Shown: positions 35,283 to 47,406 of the stretch, one piece after another
Numbering within the stretch: position 1 is the first letter of the stretch
Layout of the letters: every line of letters begins with the position of its first letter
Assembly (NCBI GenBank): GCA_017979445.1
Contig: CM030711.1
Span: 3,410,001-3,474,000 of the forward strand
DNA: 64,000 bases
Direction of reading: 5' to 3'
Source: Akebia trifoliata
Taxonomy: Eukaryota; Streptophyta; Magnoliopsida; Ranunculales; Lardizabalaceae
Notes under the pieces: generated by a model
What the model saw: the letters and a program-made list of their open reading frames with translations, nothing else
What the model was told of the DNA's origin: nothing
Database searches by the model: none
Translations under genes and position numbers: made by a program

Positions 35283-35891
35283 GGTTAGAAGGATATGAGT
35301 GGTGTTTGTTAGTTGAGGTTGATTGGTTATGGATAGCTTTGATTGATTGCTTATTTATAGTGTTTGAGGGTGTTGAGCTTTGAATTTTATGGATTTTCTA
35401 ACATGAGATGGCAGCCAGCTATGGTTGAAGTTTACAAGGCTGTTTCTTTATCCTTTTTACTTGGTTCCATATGAAGTTGTGGACAAGAAAAGAGCTTTTA
35501 CACAACCTAGGATAATTCATCGATAATAACGATGCTCAATAATCATTGACCAATGACTCTTGATTATGTGAAGTCGAAAATCTTTCAGTCCTTGTTTTAG
35601 TTGCTGTCTTCCTTGTCATCTACTGCTTGTTCTATCAAATTCAATAAGATATTACAAAGTATGCAGAATTCTACTATACAACTCGGGTAATATCTTCAAG
35701 GAACTACACATAAAACAAAAAGGACAATGTAATTTTCATCTCTAGTTGCAATCCAGCAGGCCTGCACAAAGGATGCAAACCTCGTTAGCTCTCCCTAGCC
35801 TTCCTCTATATAAATTACACCTTCATGAAGGCCTAAGTACCTCAAAATACAAACCTAAGCTACATTTTCATACCACATCAAGTTATATACC
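35283..35891. promoter_or_regulatory. Bidirectional promoter, GLP pair 4
   Basis: A 609-bp spacer, almost identical to that of pair 2. Minus-facing TATA box at 35352-35359, plus-facing TATATAAAT at 35807-35815. Confidence 0.85.
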
Positions 35892-36512
35892 ATGGCTTTC
35901 GAGCACAGAACCTTCTTGGTACTAGTAGCCATCATTGCCATTGTCAAATTTGCAACTGCAGGGGACCCTGACATCACCACTGACTTTACACTCCCCTCAA
36001 ATGTCACCGCAGTCGACGCCAACTTCTTCACCAACACTGCCTTACGGGTCCTTGTTGGAGCCGACCCACCCACAACTTTTAAGGTCTTGAAAGCTAGCTT
36101 GGCTGAATTCCCGGCTCTCAATGGGCAGAGTGTTTCTTATGCTGTGCTACAATACCCAGTGGGCACCATCAACCCTCCTCACACCCATCCTCGCTCCGCT
36201 GAGCTCTTGTTCCTCCTTGATGGTTCTCTTGAAGTGGGCTTCGTCGACACGGATAAAATTCTCTACACACAGACACTCCAATCGGGAGACATGTTTGTGT
36301 TTCCTAAGGGGCTCATTCACTACCAGTACAATGCGGATGCCAAGAATGCTGCCATTGCAGTCTCTGCCTTTGGTAGTGCAAATGCTGGAACTGTGTCGGT
36401 TCCCAACACACTCTTTACAACAGGCATTGATGACACCATCTTAGCTATGTCTTTTAAGACTGATGTTGCCACCATTCAAGCGATAAAGACCGGACTCGCA
36501 ACCAAGGCCTGA
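35892..36512 (+). CDS. GLP: Germin-like protein, plus type (pair 4)
   Basis: Intact, intronless, 206 residues. Start MAFEHRTFLVLVAII with a signal peptide; mature chain DPDITTDF. It is nearly identical to the pair 2 and pair 6 plus proteins, with KNAAIAV where those have KNTAIAV, and VGTINPP where pair 6 has AGTINPP. Metal ligands His97, His99, Glu104 and His143 are all present. Asn37 glycosylation site, no cysteine. It stops with TGA rather than TAA. A poly(A) signal AATAAA follows at 36603. Confidence 0.95.
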   Translation: MAFEHRTFLVLVAIIAIVKFATAGDPDITTDFTLPSNVTAVDANFFTNTALRVLVGADPPTTFKVLKASLAEFPALNGQSVSYAVLQYPVGTINPPHTHPRSAELLFLLDGSLEVGFVDTDKILYTQTLQSGDMFVFPKGLIHYQYNADAKNAAIAVSAFGSANAGTVSVPNTLFTTGIDDTILAMSFKTDVATIQAIKTGLATKA

Positions 36513-36602
36513 TACTAGAGCCTCACTATCTTATGTCACCATTGCTCCTCATGCCTAGATACGTTGAGCATCTATTTATGTTTTCGTTATTCATTAGTGA
36601 AT

Positions 36603-36608
36603 AATAAA
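36603..36608 (+). terminator. Poly(A) signal of the pair 4 plus GLP
   Basis: AATAAA, 91 bases after the stop codon, upstream of the LINE insertion at 36698, so the insertion leaves this signal intact. Confidence 0.75.
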
Positions 36609-36697
36609 ATTTTATTCTTTCGAGGGTATTTATCCTTCGTCTTCTAAACTTTTTTCCATGTTGGTTCACTTTATTAGATTATTTATTGAATCCGTCT

Positions 36698-36947
36698 TTT
36701 TTTTTTTTTTGATAGGTAGTATTTCATTAATAATAACACTAGGCCAGTCGAGGTGACCAACCTAGCAAAACCTTACAGATATGACGCTACTCACTAGAAA
36801 TACATCGAATCCCATCTCAATTGAAAATAAAGTCTTCAAAGAAAATCCCCCTAAACTCCTTATAGACTTTGGACCAACAAAAGATAAGATCCAAAATGTA
36901 TATAATTGTTGTCATACAATCTTCCTGTTTCCCCTAAAAAATACGCC
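36698..36947 (-). mobile_element. 5'-truncated LINE 3' end with 18-bp target duplication
   Basis: It begins on the plus strand with a T run (the poly(A) tail of a minus-oriented element) followed by GATAGGTAGTATTTCATTAA and AGGCCAGTCGAGGTGACCAA. The 18-base word from TATTTATTGAA to TCCGTCT occurs at 36680-36697 and 36948-36965. The sister flanks after pairs 2 (about 29278) and 6 carry this site only once, with no insertion. The same LINE family is inserted at 55774-56259. Confidence 0.9.
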
Positions 36948-36965
36948 TATTTATTGAATCCGTCT

Positions 36966-38380
36966 CACCTTTATTTGGAGTTTAAGATGTATTAATAATG
37001 TATATTCTTTTTTGACACAATCATTGATGACGATTCTGATCATTTTATCAATCATGGATTATCTACATTTGTAGAATCTATAATGCCAATGGTATAGGCT
37101 AATTGTACTTTATAATTTAGAATTCCTAGACAAAAACAAACGTAAAAATATATCTTTTTCTACTAGATTTAGAGGAAACTTTATATTGCAAATTAGTGAA
37201 AATTCCTGAAGAAAGTATGCAGATTCAAGAATTGGTATCAACTGGTGACGTCAACTTTTGACCTAGGAAATGTAATAGCTTTTGTTACCCACTTTTAGTT
37301 TACTAAAAGCCAACAAAGAAGAAAGTATTTTGTAAAACAAAAATAGATTAATTTCAATCAAATGGATGGAGTCATTAGAAACACCACCCATGTGTTATTG
37401 ATTTTCAAAGAAATCAATTTGAGCATGAACATGGAGCTGACGTTCTCCATAGAAGTTCAAAGTAAGAATTTGTATTAGCCCATTGCCTTGATTTTTATGG
37501 GCTTGCTTTGCTTTTGTGATTAAATAGTTTACAAAAACACGAGTTATTGATTGGCAACATGGCGTTCAACACACCTGTTATTCGGGGTAAGGCGTAAATG
37601 GTGATGATGAAGCCTCAAGAACAAAAGGCCCTTATGATTGAGTATATCATTCATTTACACCACTATTGAGCCAATATAACGATAAAGTTGTTATTACATC
37701 ACAATATTGAATTAAAATGTCTAATAATAAAGAAATTCATATATATTTAAATAATGGTAGTAAAAAGTTTGAATCTTAATATAGTAGAATGAAGATTCAA
37801 GTTTAGGCATATGGTATTAGGCCAGCCTTAATCTTTTTTTCAACCGCCCACGACAAACGGTAGGTCAACCGATCGATGTCTACTGTTAAGAAGATCAAGG
37901 CTGGTTTTGCACCCAAAGCCAAAAACTAGAGGTCCTTAACTACTTATATCACTCACATTATTCCTTGTTTGCACTCTTTCTTGAGGGGCCTATGTGGAGA
38001 ATATTTTAGACGATCCAACTGTACAAAATGAATTTCAATCCATTTTGACATACTTCTCTAAGCTTGAATTGATTTTGGAAAATCTGAACCAATTATCTAA
38101 ACCGTTAATGTAAGGCAGGTTGAATTGAAATTTGTATTTCAATGCCAAATTTCTTCCTTCTTCTATTTGTGTAGAACAAAGATTGCTTATGGGTAATGGC
38201 CCAAAAGAGGCCTTCCATTTGTCAACTCGATCATAGAGACTGTTACCAATGTTCAAGCCCATGAAAAAACTGACATGGAGCCCTTTAATTGGTCCATTAA
38301 AGACCATTTGATCATCAAATCACTTTTGGATTAAAATCTTTCAGATTTTGGTCTTTACCTAAACCAACAATGGCCCAATC
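36966..38380. other. Duplicated spacer, left repeat flanking the terpene-synthase block
   Basis: No gene. 37131-38118 is a direct repeat of 50733-51750 (right side of the terpene-synthase block). (TA)n at 37739-37747 is an empty site for the palindromic element. Confidence 0.7.
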
Positions 38381-38565
38381 CAGGCCCATCTCAGTTGAGT
38401 ACAAGACTCCTCATTTTCTACTCATGTGGCACATAATATCCAGGCCCATATGAGTTGAGTACAATACTCCTCATAATCAACACATGTGGCACTTAATATC
38501 CAGGTCCATCTGAGTTGAGTTGAGTACAATACTCCTCATAATCTACACATGTGGCACATAATCCA
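38381..38565. repeat. 60-bp tandem repeat, three copies
   Basis: Starts at 38381, 38441 and 38501 (CAGGCCCATC, CAGGCCCATA, CAGGTCCATC). The third copy carries an extra TGAGT. The homologous array at 31147 has two copies. Confidence 0.85.
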
Positions 38566-40121
38566 TCATCTTTCTTTGGCAACCATCAAGAGAATTTCTT
38601 CATCTCAATCAAGGGCACACAATTGATAATCATATTCATCAAAATTCAGTGGTGATCTTCAATGAGCAAGATCGATGTTTTGGCTATGCATCGATAATCA
38701 AGTTATGACATCATCAACGGGATTGAAGTTATGTAATCAATCACATCTTTCTTCTTCAGAAAAACATACAATTGCAGGAGGGTGTTAGAGTAGCAATTAT
38801 GATGCAGCATATTAAAGTGCATCGGATGCATTGAATCATAATTATGATAAGATCATGCATTGGGTGGCCTATTTCTGCCATCTTTTCAACTGATCCAAAC
38901 GCATTTTCTCAATGTTCACTTCTAATATAAATATTCCAATGTGAAACATATTTTATTTTAAAAAAAGCTGTTAAGTTCAGTTTTAATGCAATCTAAGAGA
39001 TGATTTGTTGATATTAATTATGAATTTGTGGTCTTATTGAACAAGTTCAATGGACCATATATAAGACCAAAGATTATGATGGATTGCTGAACTATTCTGA
39101 TGTCTAAGTATTAGATATCTTAATTGCATGTGTCAATGGTTTGTTGAGTTTGGTTTATTATATGGGTCACCAATCACTATCCCATGGTTGATCTGATTAG
39201 TGATGAGATGGGTTTGGACTGTTAGGCAAGTTCAAAAGTAGTCTTGGTTCCTTCCATGGTTGGTACCACTCCACGTCTTTATCTCTAATATGAGAGATTT
39301 TTCGCTAGAAGAAGTGCTCACCAACTCTCCAGTGCATGCCACGTTAAGCTTAATTAATTAGCGTCGTTATGTAAATTAATACAGGGCTCATGTGATTGGT
39401 GGATTCCGGATTCTATCGACAAAAATATTCTCTCTTTATTACATACATGCACTACGTTATTGTTGTTGTTGTTTTTTTTTTTTTTAAAGGTTTCTGTGCT
39501 ATTATTAATCCATGATGATTCCGTAAAAATTCTTGTACAAATTATCACGACTCTTTATTCTATGATGAGACTCATGATGTTATCGAATCATGTAGATGCC
39601 GAAATTAGCTCTACACTTTTCCTCTCTCCTAGTTCGAGTGGACCTGCAAATCAGTCCACTCCGACGATCAAGTTAGACAAGTTGATCAATGTAATTTTGT
39701 TTAGAGAGAAGAAGAAATCGAATCATTTTTACCCATAGTTCTCTTCCTTTTATAAACATTTGACTCGATCGTTTTTTGTGCTACCCTTTGGAATGATCCA
39801 GGGCAGTTAGTTTACTAAGGGCAGTTAGCTCACTCCTTGACATGTCAGCTGTAGGAGTTGTTGCAACTGCCCTGCCATCTTTGGGATGATCAGGGCTGAT
39901 CTGACATGATGTGGGTTGTTAGAACTGTCAATCAATGGCACATCTGTCAGATCCCACTCGCCGACCTACACTGTCGTTATCCGTGCTACTTAACTGATCG
40001 GTGGCTCAGGTCCGAACTTGACATCCGTGCATCCGAAGAGTTTAATAAACCGGGCAGATGTAACAGTCTATCCGAGCTTAAAATTATTAATTTCGGACTT
40101 TGCTCGAGCCACGTGTTCATG
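38566..40121. other. Spacer and possible LTR fragment
   Basis: Up to about 39184 the sequence matches the pair 2-3 spacer. Beyond that it is unique to this block. About 39600-40120 is GC-richer, with words such as GCTCGAGCCACGTG, and resembles plant LTR sequence; no retroelement protein was found. Confidence 0.4.
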
Positions 40122-40373
40122 TTTAAGAATTTCCCCCACAAATCACATGGAGACAAATGCAACATCTCCAAAAACATAGACTAAGTCATCCGATTTTGAA
40201 AGTGCAATTCAAATTTGAATTGGTCACGGTTGTGTTTTATTTTTCCTTTTAAGAATTTCCCCCACAAATCACATGGAGACAAATGCAACATCTCCAAAAA
40301 CATAGACTAAGTCATCCGATTTTGAAAGTGCAATTCAAATTTGAATTGGTCACGGTTGTGTTTTATTTTTCCT
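40122..40373. repeat. Perfect 126-bp tandem duplication
   Basis: 40122-40247 is repeated immediately at 40248-40373 with no difference I could see. The unit starts near TTTAAGAATTTCCCCCAC and ends near GTTTTATTTTTCC. Identity implies a very recent event or an assembly duplication. Confidence 0.9.
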
Positions 40374-42611
40374 AAAAAGGTTCTTGTAGTAAGTTTCCTA
40401 TATTATGGAGGCTAAATTTATAATAGGCTTATTTACTTAAACAAGTACTGAAAATTGAAAATTTTCCAACACGGTAGATTATTGATTTTAATTCTGAAAA
40501 AAAGAGTAAATTACACTTTCCAAAATTCATTTGTTTTATATAATTCGAAATTCTTTTCTGTGTGTTAATTTTGGTAAAACCATAAAAATATTTCTTGAAA
40601 TGTTTTTCTCTACCAGTTTGGTAATTCTTCCTTTATAATATTATTTGCTTGCATTAAGAAATTATAATATCAGTTAGATTTATGCATGGTTTTTAAACTC
40701 GTCCGAGATCGAGACGTATCATTCAAGTTAACTTGATATCGAAGCTGAACGAGACTAACTCACAAAATCATTTTTTGATCGAGATTTAGGATTCACGTTC
40801 AAATTTTTTATTTGTCTCACGTGACGTCTCAAACGTATCGAAAAACTCATCCGAAATGACTCGACATCAGGCATGTACGAGACGAGACATGAAACCGAGT
40901 TTTAAAATCATGGATTCATGTGCTAAAGAGATGTGACAAAGATTTCAAAGATTTTTTAAAGTAAACCATCACCAATTTTTTAAGCACATTTTTTATAAAA
41001 TATATTAAAAAAGCCAATTTCTGTCATGCAATTTATTTTTGGGTTAAACTTTGAAAAGTTTAGTACCCTCAAAACTCTTGTCTAAATCTTTAAAATAATA
41101 TTTATTATAAATATCTATTTAAATATAACGTGAAATTACAGTAAATTGAAGCCTAAATTACAGATACAAGCGGCTCACAAAAGTCATAAGTACACTACCA
41201 TTTTTAATATTAAAAATCATTTAATAAAAGAAAAAACTCATGGGATACTAATCCAATAAAATTTTTCATTATTTACAAATAATGGTATTAGAAAAATTCT
41301 CTTTATAAACAATACTAAGAGCTTCTCCAACAATGTTCTTTAAAATAAAGAGCATATTTTGTATATAAAAGAAATAGCAAAAGTTATTTTAACTAATGCA
41401 AAATTTGATCCCAATTCATAGAGACTTAATACTTCTTTCTTTATACTTAATATTTATTATTATTTTAATTTAAAAACAACAAGTATTGTTAAAACCTACT
41501 TAAATCCTACAAAGGGTATTGAGCTCACATCCTAACATCCAAAAACATGATCTGATGCTATAAACTTGTAGAAAATGAAATTCTAATAATTTTGAATTTT
41601 ATTTTTAAAAAAATCATTATTTTTCATTTTTAAATTTTAATTTTAAGTTTTGGAAGTACGATAGCAATCCATTTTCAACATTTTGAACAAGCTCAAAATA
41701 AAAATTTATTTTATTTTTATTTTTATTTTTTCAAGATTACTTTTTTCCATGAATTCAAGAAGGTGTCATGTTGAATTTCCAATGTGGTAATCCATGAGGG
41801 CCCAATGACCCGTAGTAAGATTTGAAATCTTACTAAATTAGTAACAAAAATATTTTTCATTTTTGAACATTATAATAACTAACTGTGGAGGATCTCTATA
41901 TTTAGAGAGTGGAAGCCGCCTCTTTATTTTTAACATTTACTTTAAAGAGTCTCTTAGAAATGATTTTTTCACCTTTCACTCTTTAAAGTAAAGAGCCAAC
42001 ACTTTAAAGAGTCTGCTAGAGATGCTCGAAAGGGTACATACATTAAAAGAACCAATGTACTAATTATTTATCTAGATTGGGATTAGGATAAATTAACAAA
42101 ACATGAATAAGAAATTGAAAAATTACCTTTATAGTGCAATATTCATTTTATTTTTGACAATGATAAATTATTGTTTTTGGAAATACTTTATTTTACTAAA
42201 ATGGTAAAATTTGAAATAAGTAGTGTTTTGATACCAAAAATACACATCCCCATTCTTTTTAAAAATCAATATACACATCCCATGTTTAAGTAAACAAATA
42301 CCTCCATACCTTGATCTTTTGGGATGCTAGAAAATGCCATGAACTTGAGAAATAAATCTTCACAAGGGTAATAGGCCTTGAGAGTTTCGGGAAAAAGGGG
42401 TAAGGGATGAATTTGAAAGAAACCTCAATGAGATTGTATTTTACCCACTTTCTTCTTGTATATACGCTATGTAGAATAGTGTACGTGATACTATAAGTAA
42501 GACAAAGGTCTTCTTTTGTTTGTACGATGGAAAGAGTAAAAGTGAGTGAGGGGGTAAGAGCAAATCATTGATGAGAGAGGAACTTTTCCTCTTCTCAACA
42601 TATGTGGGACT
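40374..42611. other. Intergenic, several MITE-like inverted pairs
   Basis: No gene. At 40685-40912 the ends pair (CATGGTTTTTAAACTCG against CATGATTTTAAAACTCG inverted). At about 41328-42030 the ends GAGCTTCTCCAACAATG and, inverted, GAGCATCTCTAGCAGAC pair, typical of non-autonomous DNA transposons. 40440-40520 resembles the repeat inside kinesin intron 2. Confidence 0.5.
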
Positions 42612-42810
42612 ACCCACCCATGGGTTGCCTAAGTGGTAAGGGCGAGCACGTGAAGTGTGGGTTAGGCACACGTCATGGGTTCGATTCCCCTCTTGGGTTT
42701 TTCTCATGATTTAACTGGGGTACCATGACGGTGGGTTGCTGTGGTAGTCCTCCCCGAGATTAGTCGTGGTGCGCGCAAGTTGGCCCAGACACTCGGTTAG
42801 TGAAAAAAAA
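42612..42810 (+). mobile_element. tRNA-derived SINE (Au-SINE-like) with 13-bp target duplication
   Basis: Box A TTGCCTAAGTGG (42625-42636) and box B GGTTCGATTCC (42678-42688) form a Pol III promoter. The 3' body has GATTAGTCGTGGTGCGCGC and GGCCCAGACACTCGG, words I associate with plant Au-type SINEs, and ends in an A run. The word CATATGTGGGACT flanks both ends exactly (42599-42611 and 42811-42823). Confidence 0.9.
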
Positions 42811-42823
42811 CATATGTGGGACT

Positions 42824-43528
42824 CACCTCAATGAGGACGGATAAGCCTACAGACATCTCGAAGAATAATTATTGTATAATTATTCTCTAACTCAATGAGG
42901 AAAGTCAATCCCTACAGTTGTATATATATAATCCTTTTTAGCCCTTGGGTTGGTTTGGTTTGGTTCAAACCGAGAACCAAACCTATAACTTTGGGTTGGT
43001 TTGGAACATATTGTAGTTCGATTCGGTTCTAGGTTAAGAAAATGGAGAGCCGATTAATTTGGTTTGAGTCTTGGTTTGATGACTCAAAGATCTTTCCATG
43101 TGAACAACATTATTTTAGTAGGAATGTTACTTGCCCATAAAATGTCATAAATCAGCCAAAGACTTATTCTCCAAACCAAATTTTCTGATTAAATCCAATG
43201 CTGATTTAGACGATAACATGACTATTAAAATTTTAAGAATTATTCCTAAATCAACTTCTACAAATTAATTCACATCTAGAAATGGGCCATATGATTTGAA
43301 AACAATATTGTTTGATTTTAATGCATGTTACCTGTACTAGTTTTAATAACATGCATGTCCCTATGGAAAACTGTTCTCCATTTGAATTTAATTTTAAAAG
43401 AACTACACACGTTTTCCATCTGAATTATGTTAGAGGCTATGTGTCGTACAAATGGGAGTTGTATATATAAATGAGGTCCAAGGTGAAGATGGTTAACCAA
43501 AACAGCTATCAAGCACTAGCTTTACACC
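42824..43528. promoter_or_regulatory. Upstream region of the terpene synthase
   Basis: TATA box TATATATAA at 43462-43471, 58 bases before the ATG at 43529. Upstream is a stretch of GGTTTGGTT-rich repeats at 42950-43075 of MITE type. No coding region. Confidence 0.65.
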
Positions 43529-46500
43529 ATGAATTTTCCCATGACACCTCTTCTAGTTAGCAACACTGCTTGCACTCCAAGGCATGGTCATTGCCCAGCT
43601 AGTACTCGTAAAACCTGTAATACATCGGTTGCTAGACGATCGGCCAACTACAAACCTAGCATATGGGGTTTTGATTTTATTCAGTCATTGAAAAGTGATT
43701 ACAAGGTAGTTGATAACTAAGTTTCTAAAGATTCATAGAGTCGACTCAATCCGAACTAATTGGAGTGATAATATTAATATGATCTCTATCAATTTAATTG
43801 GTTAAATGATCATAATAACGTGTTCTTGTTTTTCTTCCACAGGAGGAGATGTGTGAGAGAAGAGCCAAGAAGTTGGAGGATGTAAGGTCTATGATCAACA
43901 CTGAGGACGTGGGACCGTTAGATCGTCTTGAGATGATAGATGATCTGGGAAGACTAGGTGTGGCGTATCTTTTCGAGAAGGAGATCAAGAGAGCTTTGGA
44001 TCTCATAGCCACTGAGAACTATCTTGCTGAGGCTGAGGAGAGTCTCCATGCTGTGGCGCTTCGCTTTAGGCTCCTTAGACAATATGGATATGAGATATCC
44101 CAAGGTGGAGAATTAATCATTCAATTTGATTGAACGTGGTTAAAGTAACTTTTAAATTAAGGATAAAATTACTTAATGGACCCTGCCAGTGGGAAGGAAT
44201 TCTTTCTAAATAAATACCCCAAATTACTTTTTTGGGGAAGCGTTCTGAGGCCTCGAAGAGAGCCAAACATTGTACCAATCATATTTCAATATATGGGCAA
44301 GAATTTTCTGATGGTGTGGAGATCAACCTCACAAAAAATCAGTCCATTATGAAATTTCTAGCACCATCAAAAGTGATTTAAAAATAAATAATGGTGCACA
44401 ATTCTTTAACTTGTAAAATGGAGTTAGAAGTTTCAAAATGGGTTGATTTCTTGTGAAAAGGATCTCCTCACCATAAATATCATCCTCACAAAAAATCACC
44501 CCATTCCGAAACTTCCAACTCATATATTGAAAAATATTTGGCTCTCTTTAAGGCCTCTGAAACGCTCTTCTACTTTTTTTATTTTTATGTCATTTGACAA
44601 TAGTTTTTAAAATCTATTGAATAATTTTTTGAGTCATGCTAGAGTGATCTTGAAGGGAGAGCCATGGGGTACATGTCCGTAGATACATTTTACTTGTATC
44701 TCAGAGAAAAAACATCTATAGGTATGTGTTGCTCACTACGTCAAGATGTCCCCCGAGTGTCCCCCACTGAAGTCACTCTCGCACAATCTAATTTTTTTTT
44801 TTTGTGTCCAATTACGTAATCAGATACCATTTTAAACTATTTACCTACACAAATAGGTAATAAGTTTATCAGTCTCTAAAAAAAATCATAATGAATTTAC
44901 CTTCATGTTCCTTTGGTTTTGAAATATTTGGTCGCATAATTTTTGAAAAGCAAAGGAGTACAAAGGTGAATTTAATGTGATTTATTTTTTAACAGGATGA
45001 ATAAATTTAGAGAGCTACTGTTGCTACACCAACTTTTACTAATGCCACACCAATTCCTATATAAATCACCAAAGTATAGCACACAGTTGGTGTGGCATTA
45101 GTAAAAGTTGGTGGGACAATAACAACTATCTAAATTTATCAGACTATGTAAATATTTTAAAATCATATTTGGTGACTTAATTGGATCAAAAGTTTTATAC
45201 ATGTGTAAAACAGCCTAGATTTTATTATAGGCTCAAATTCAATTTTTCATTCATCTACCATACTCTCCTGAAGATATCGCTCTTCCCTTCCTTCACCCTT
45301 CTTGCGATTCTGGTTATTGGGATCGAGAATTTGTTCAGTGATCACCACAATGAGGTTGTAATTCTCCTAACCTGTTAGGAGAATCGTGACTTCAGCTATG
45401 TCGCAAGTACCCACAATCATCTCCAACACTTGAAATGGATTTTATGGTAGATATTAATTTCTATCCCAGCCCAATGCTTTCCTATAGAACTATTTCCTTC
45501 CCATCTCCACCTAAAACTTCTCCATTTTTCTTTAGTTAAAATCTTGTAAGGTCTCTCAATGATTATCTGTTCTTATTACTAAATATTTATGAGTGACAGA
45601 TGTTTTTAGTGCCTTTAAGGATAATGTGGGTAGTTTCAAAGCAAGTTTATGTGAAGATGTTAGAGGAATGTTAAGTTTGTATGAAGCTTCTCACCTTGCT
45701 ATAGAAGGAGAAAATCAATTGGATGCGGCCAAAGATTTTACAAGTAGACATCTAAAGAACATTAATAGGTATTCCATAGCCCCAAGCCTTCATAAACTGG
45801 TGAACCACTCCTTGGAACTTCCCTTGCATTGGAGGATGTTACGAACAGAGGCTAGGTGGTACATTGAAGTGTGCACGAAAGAAAATTACATCAATCTTGA
45901 TATACTAGAACTCGCAAAGCTGGATTTCAATATGGTGCAAGTAGCACACCAAAAAGATTTGAGAGATTTATTGATGTAAGAGCATGCAAAATATAACCCG
46001 AATGTACTTTTTTAGTTTTGACATGGGGTTTGATCCAACAAGTTTAGTCGCGGTCCATCCTTATATACTCATTTTATTCTTCTAAATTAACAATTCAGAT
46101 GGTGGAGGGATCTTGGCCTATGCACCCATTCTGAGTTGAAATTTGCTCGAGACAGGTTGACGGAGAGCTTTTTATGGAATGTTGGAACAGTCTTCGAACC
46201 TAAGTTTGATTATTGTAGGAAAGCACTTACAAAATTGGCTATCCTAGTAACAACGATTGATGATGTTTACGATATCTATGGTTCCTTGGATGAACTCAAA
46301 CTCTTTACTAATGTCGTAGGGAGGTTAGTGGGATTTATATTCTAATTTACTTAACATGTATTAGCATTACTATCTTAATTTACAATCCTGATGAAATTTG
46401 ATGAATTATTTGTAGATGGGATACTAACGAAATGGAACAGCTTCCGAATTATATGAAGTTATGCTTCTTATCACTGTACAACACTAGTAACGAACTGGCT

Positions 46501-47323
46501 TACGATACTCTTAAGAAACATGGTTGGAATGTCTTACCACACCTAAAGAAAACGGTATCAATTTAGTTTTTTTTTCCTTCCATTTCAATTATTAATTATC
46601 TTGATTAAATTATTAATTATTATGGCTAATTAAATAATCCCTAACCATTATTTGTCCCTTTTTTATCCTAGTGGACGGATTTATGCAAAGCTTACTTAGT
46701 AGAGGCAGAGTGGTATAACAACAAATATACCCCAAGTCTTGAGGAGTACCTAAACAATGCATGGATTTCAATATCTGTGCCTATGGCATTAACTCATGCC
46801 TATTTCATTGTAACACAAGAAATCACCAAGGAGGCATTAGAATACTTAGAGAGTTACCCAGACATCATTCGTTCATCGGCAATGATTATTCGACTTTGTG
46901 ATGATCTGGCAACTTCTACGGTGTGTACAACACATTTTCTAACATTTAGACTCGGTGTTTTTTTATATTTATAATCCTAGAATCTTTATGGAATAATCTA
47001 ATTTTTATTTCCTATTATAGGATGAGCTTGAGAGAGGGGATGTTCCAAAATCAATCCAATGTTACATGCATGAAACTGGCTTTTCCAACGAAGTTGCTCG
47101 TGAACATATTCTGCATTTAATCAGCGAAACATGGAAAAAAATGAACAAAGATCGAGTACATGATTCCCTTTTCAACGAACTTTTTATAGGAATTGCAATA
47201 AATGCTGCTCGAGGGGGACAGTCCATATACCATTATGGTGATGGTTTTGGCGCTACAAACCAAGAGACTAAGGATCAAGTGTTGTCATTGCTTGTTGAGC
47301 CCATCTCGTTAATGACAGAATAA
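43529..47323 (+). CDS. TPS-b type terpene synthase (monoterpene synthase-like), seven exons
   Basis: This class I terpene cyclase probably converts geranyl diphosphate to a monoterpene in plastids; the product cannot be told. Exons: 43529-43705, 43843-44104, 45600-45975, 46099-46323, 46416-46554, 46672-46920 and 47021-47323. They join in phase into 576 residues, the usual seven-exon TPS-b layout. Seen: a short Ser/Thr-rich plastid-targeting leader (1-35); RR(x)8W, Arg36-Arg37 to Trp46, a monoterpene-synthase mark; RDR at 289-291; the metal-binding DDVYD at 326-330; the second metal site with Asp470, Asp471, Thr474 and Glu478 (form D-D-x-x-T-x-x-x-E, sitting across the exon 6-7 junction). Intact. 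TATA box at 43462. Intron 2 (1495 bp) carries two MITEs. It lies in a block between GLP pairs. Confidence 0.92.
44238..44568. mobile_element. Palindromic element copy D inside terpene-synthase intron 2
   Basis: Same core as copies A-C (GGAGTTAGAAGTTTC, hairpins with ATCTCCTCACC and inverse, a spacer with GGTGCACAATTCTTTAAC) but more diverged. Its ends differ: AAGCGTTCTGAGGCCTCG and, inverted, AAGAGCGTTTCAGAGGCC. It is not in a (TA)n tract. The two-hairpin plan with a spacer is kept. Confidence 0.75.
44996..45140. mobile_element. Small foldback MITE in terpene-synthase intron 2
   Basis: The arms ATAAATTTAGAGAGCTACTG and, inverted, ATAAATTTAGATAGTTGTTA lead into paired ACCAACTTTTACTAATGCC stems around a short loop. 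Related words (CCCCAACTTTTACTTATT) occur at 19.0, 53.4, 53.6 and 61.9 kb. Confidence 0.7.
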
Positions 47324-47355
47324 AACCTTTTATCCTTGTTGAAAATGTAATTGAA

Positions 47356-47406
<51 letters not shown>

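Noticed and set aside
42612..42690. A tRNA gene upstream of the terpene synthase
   Set aside because: Target duplication, long 3' body and A-tail show it is a SINE.
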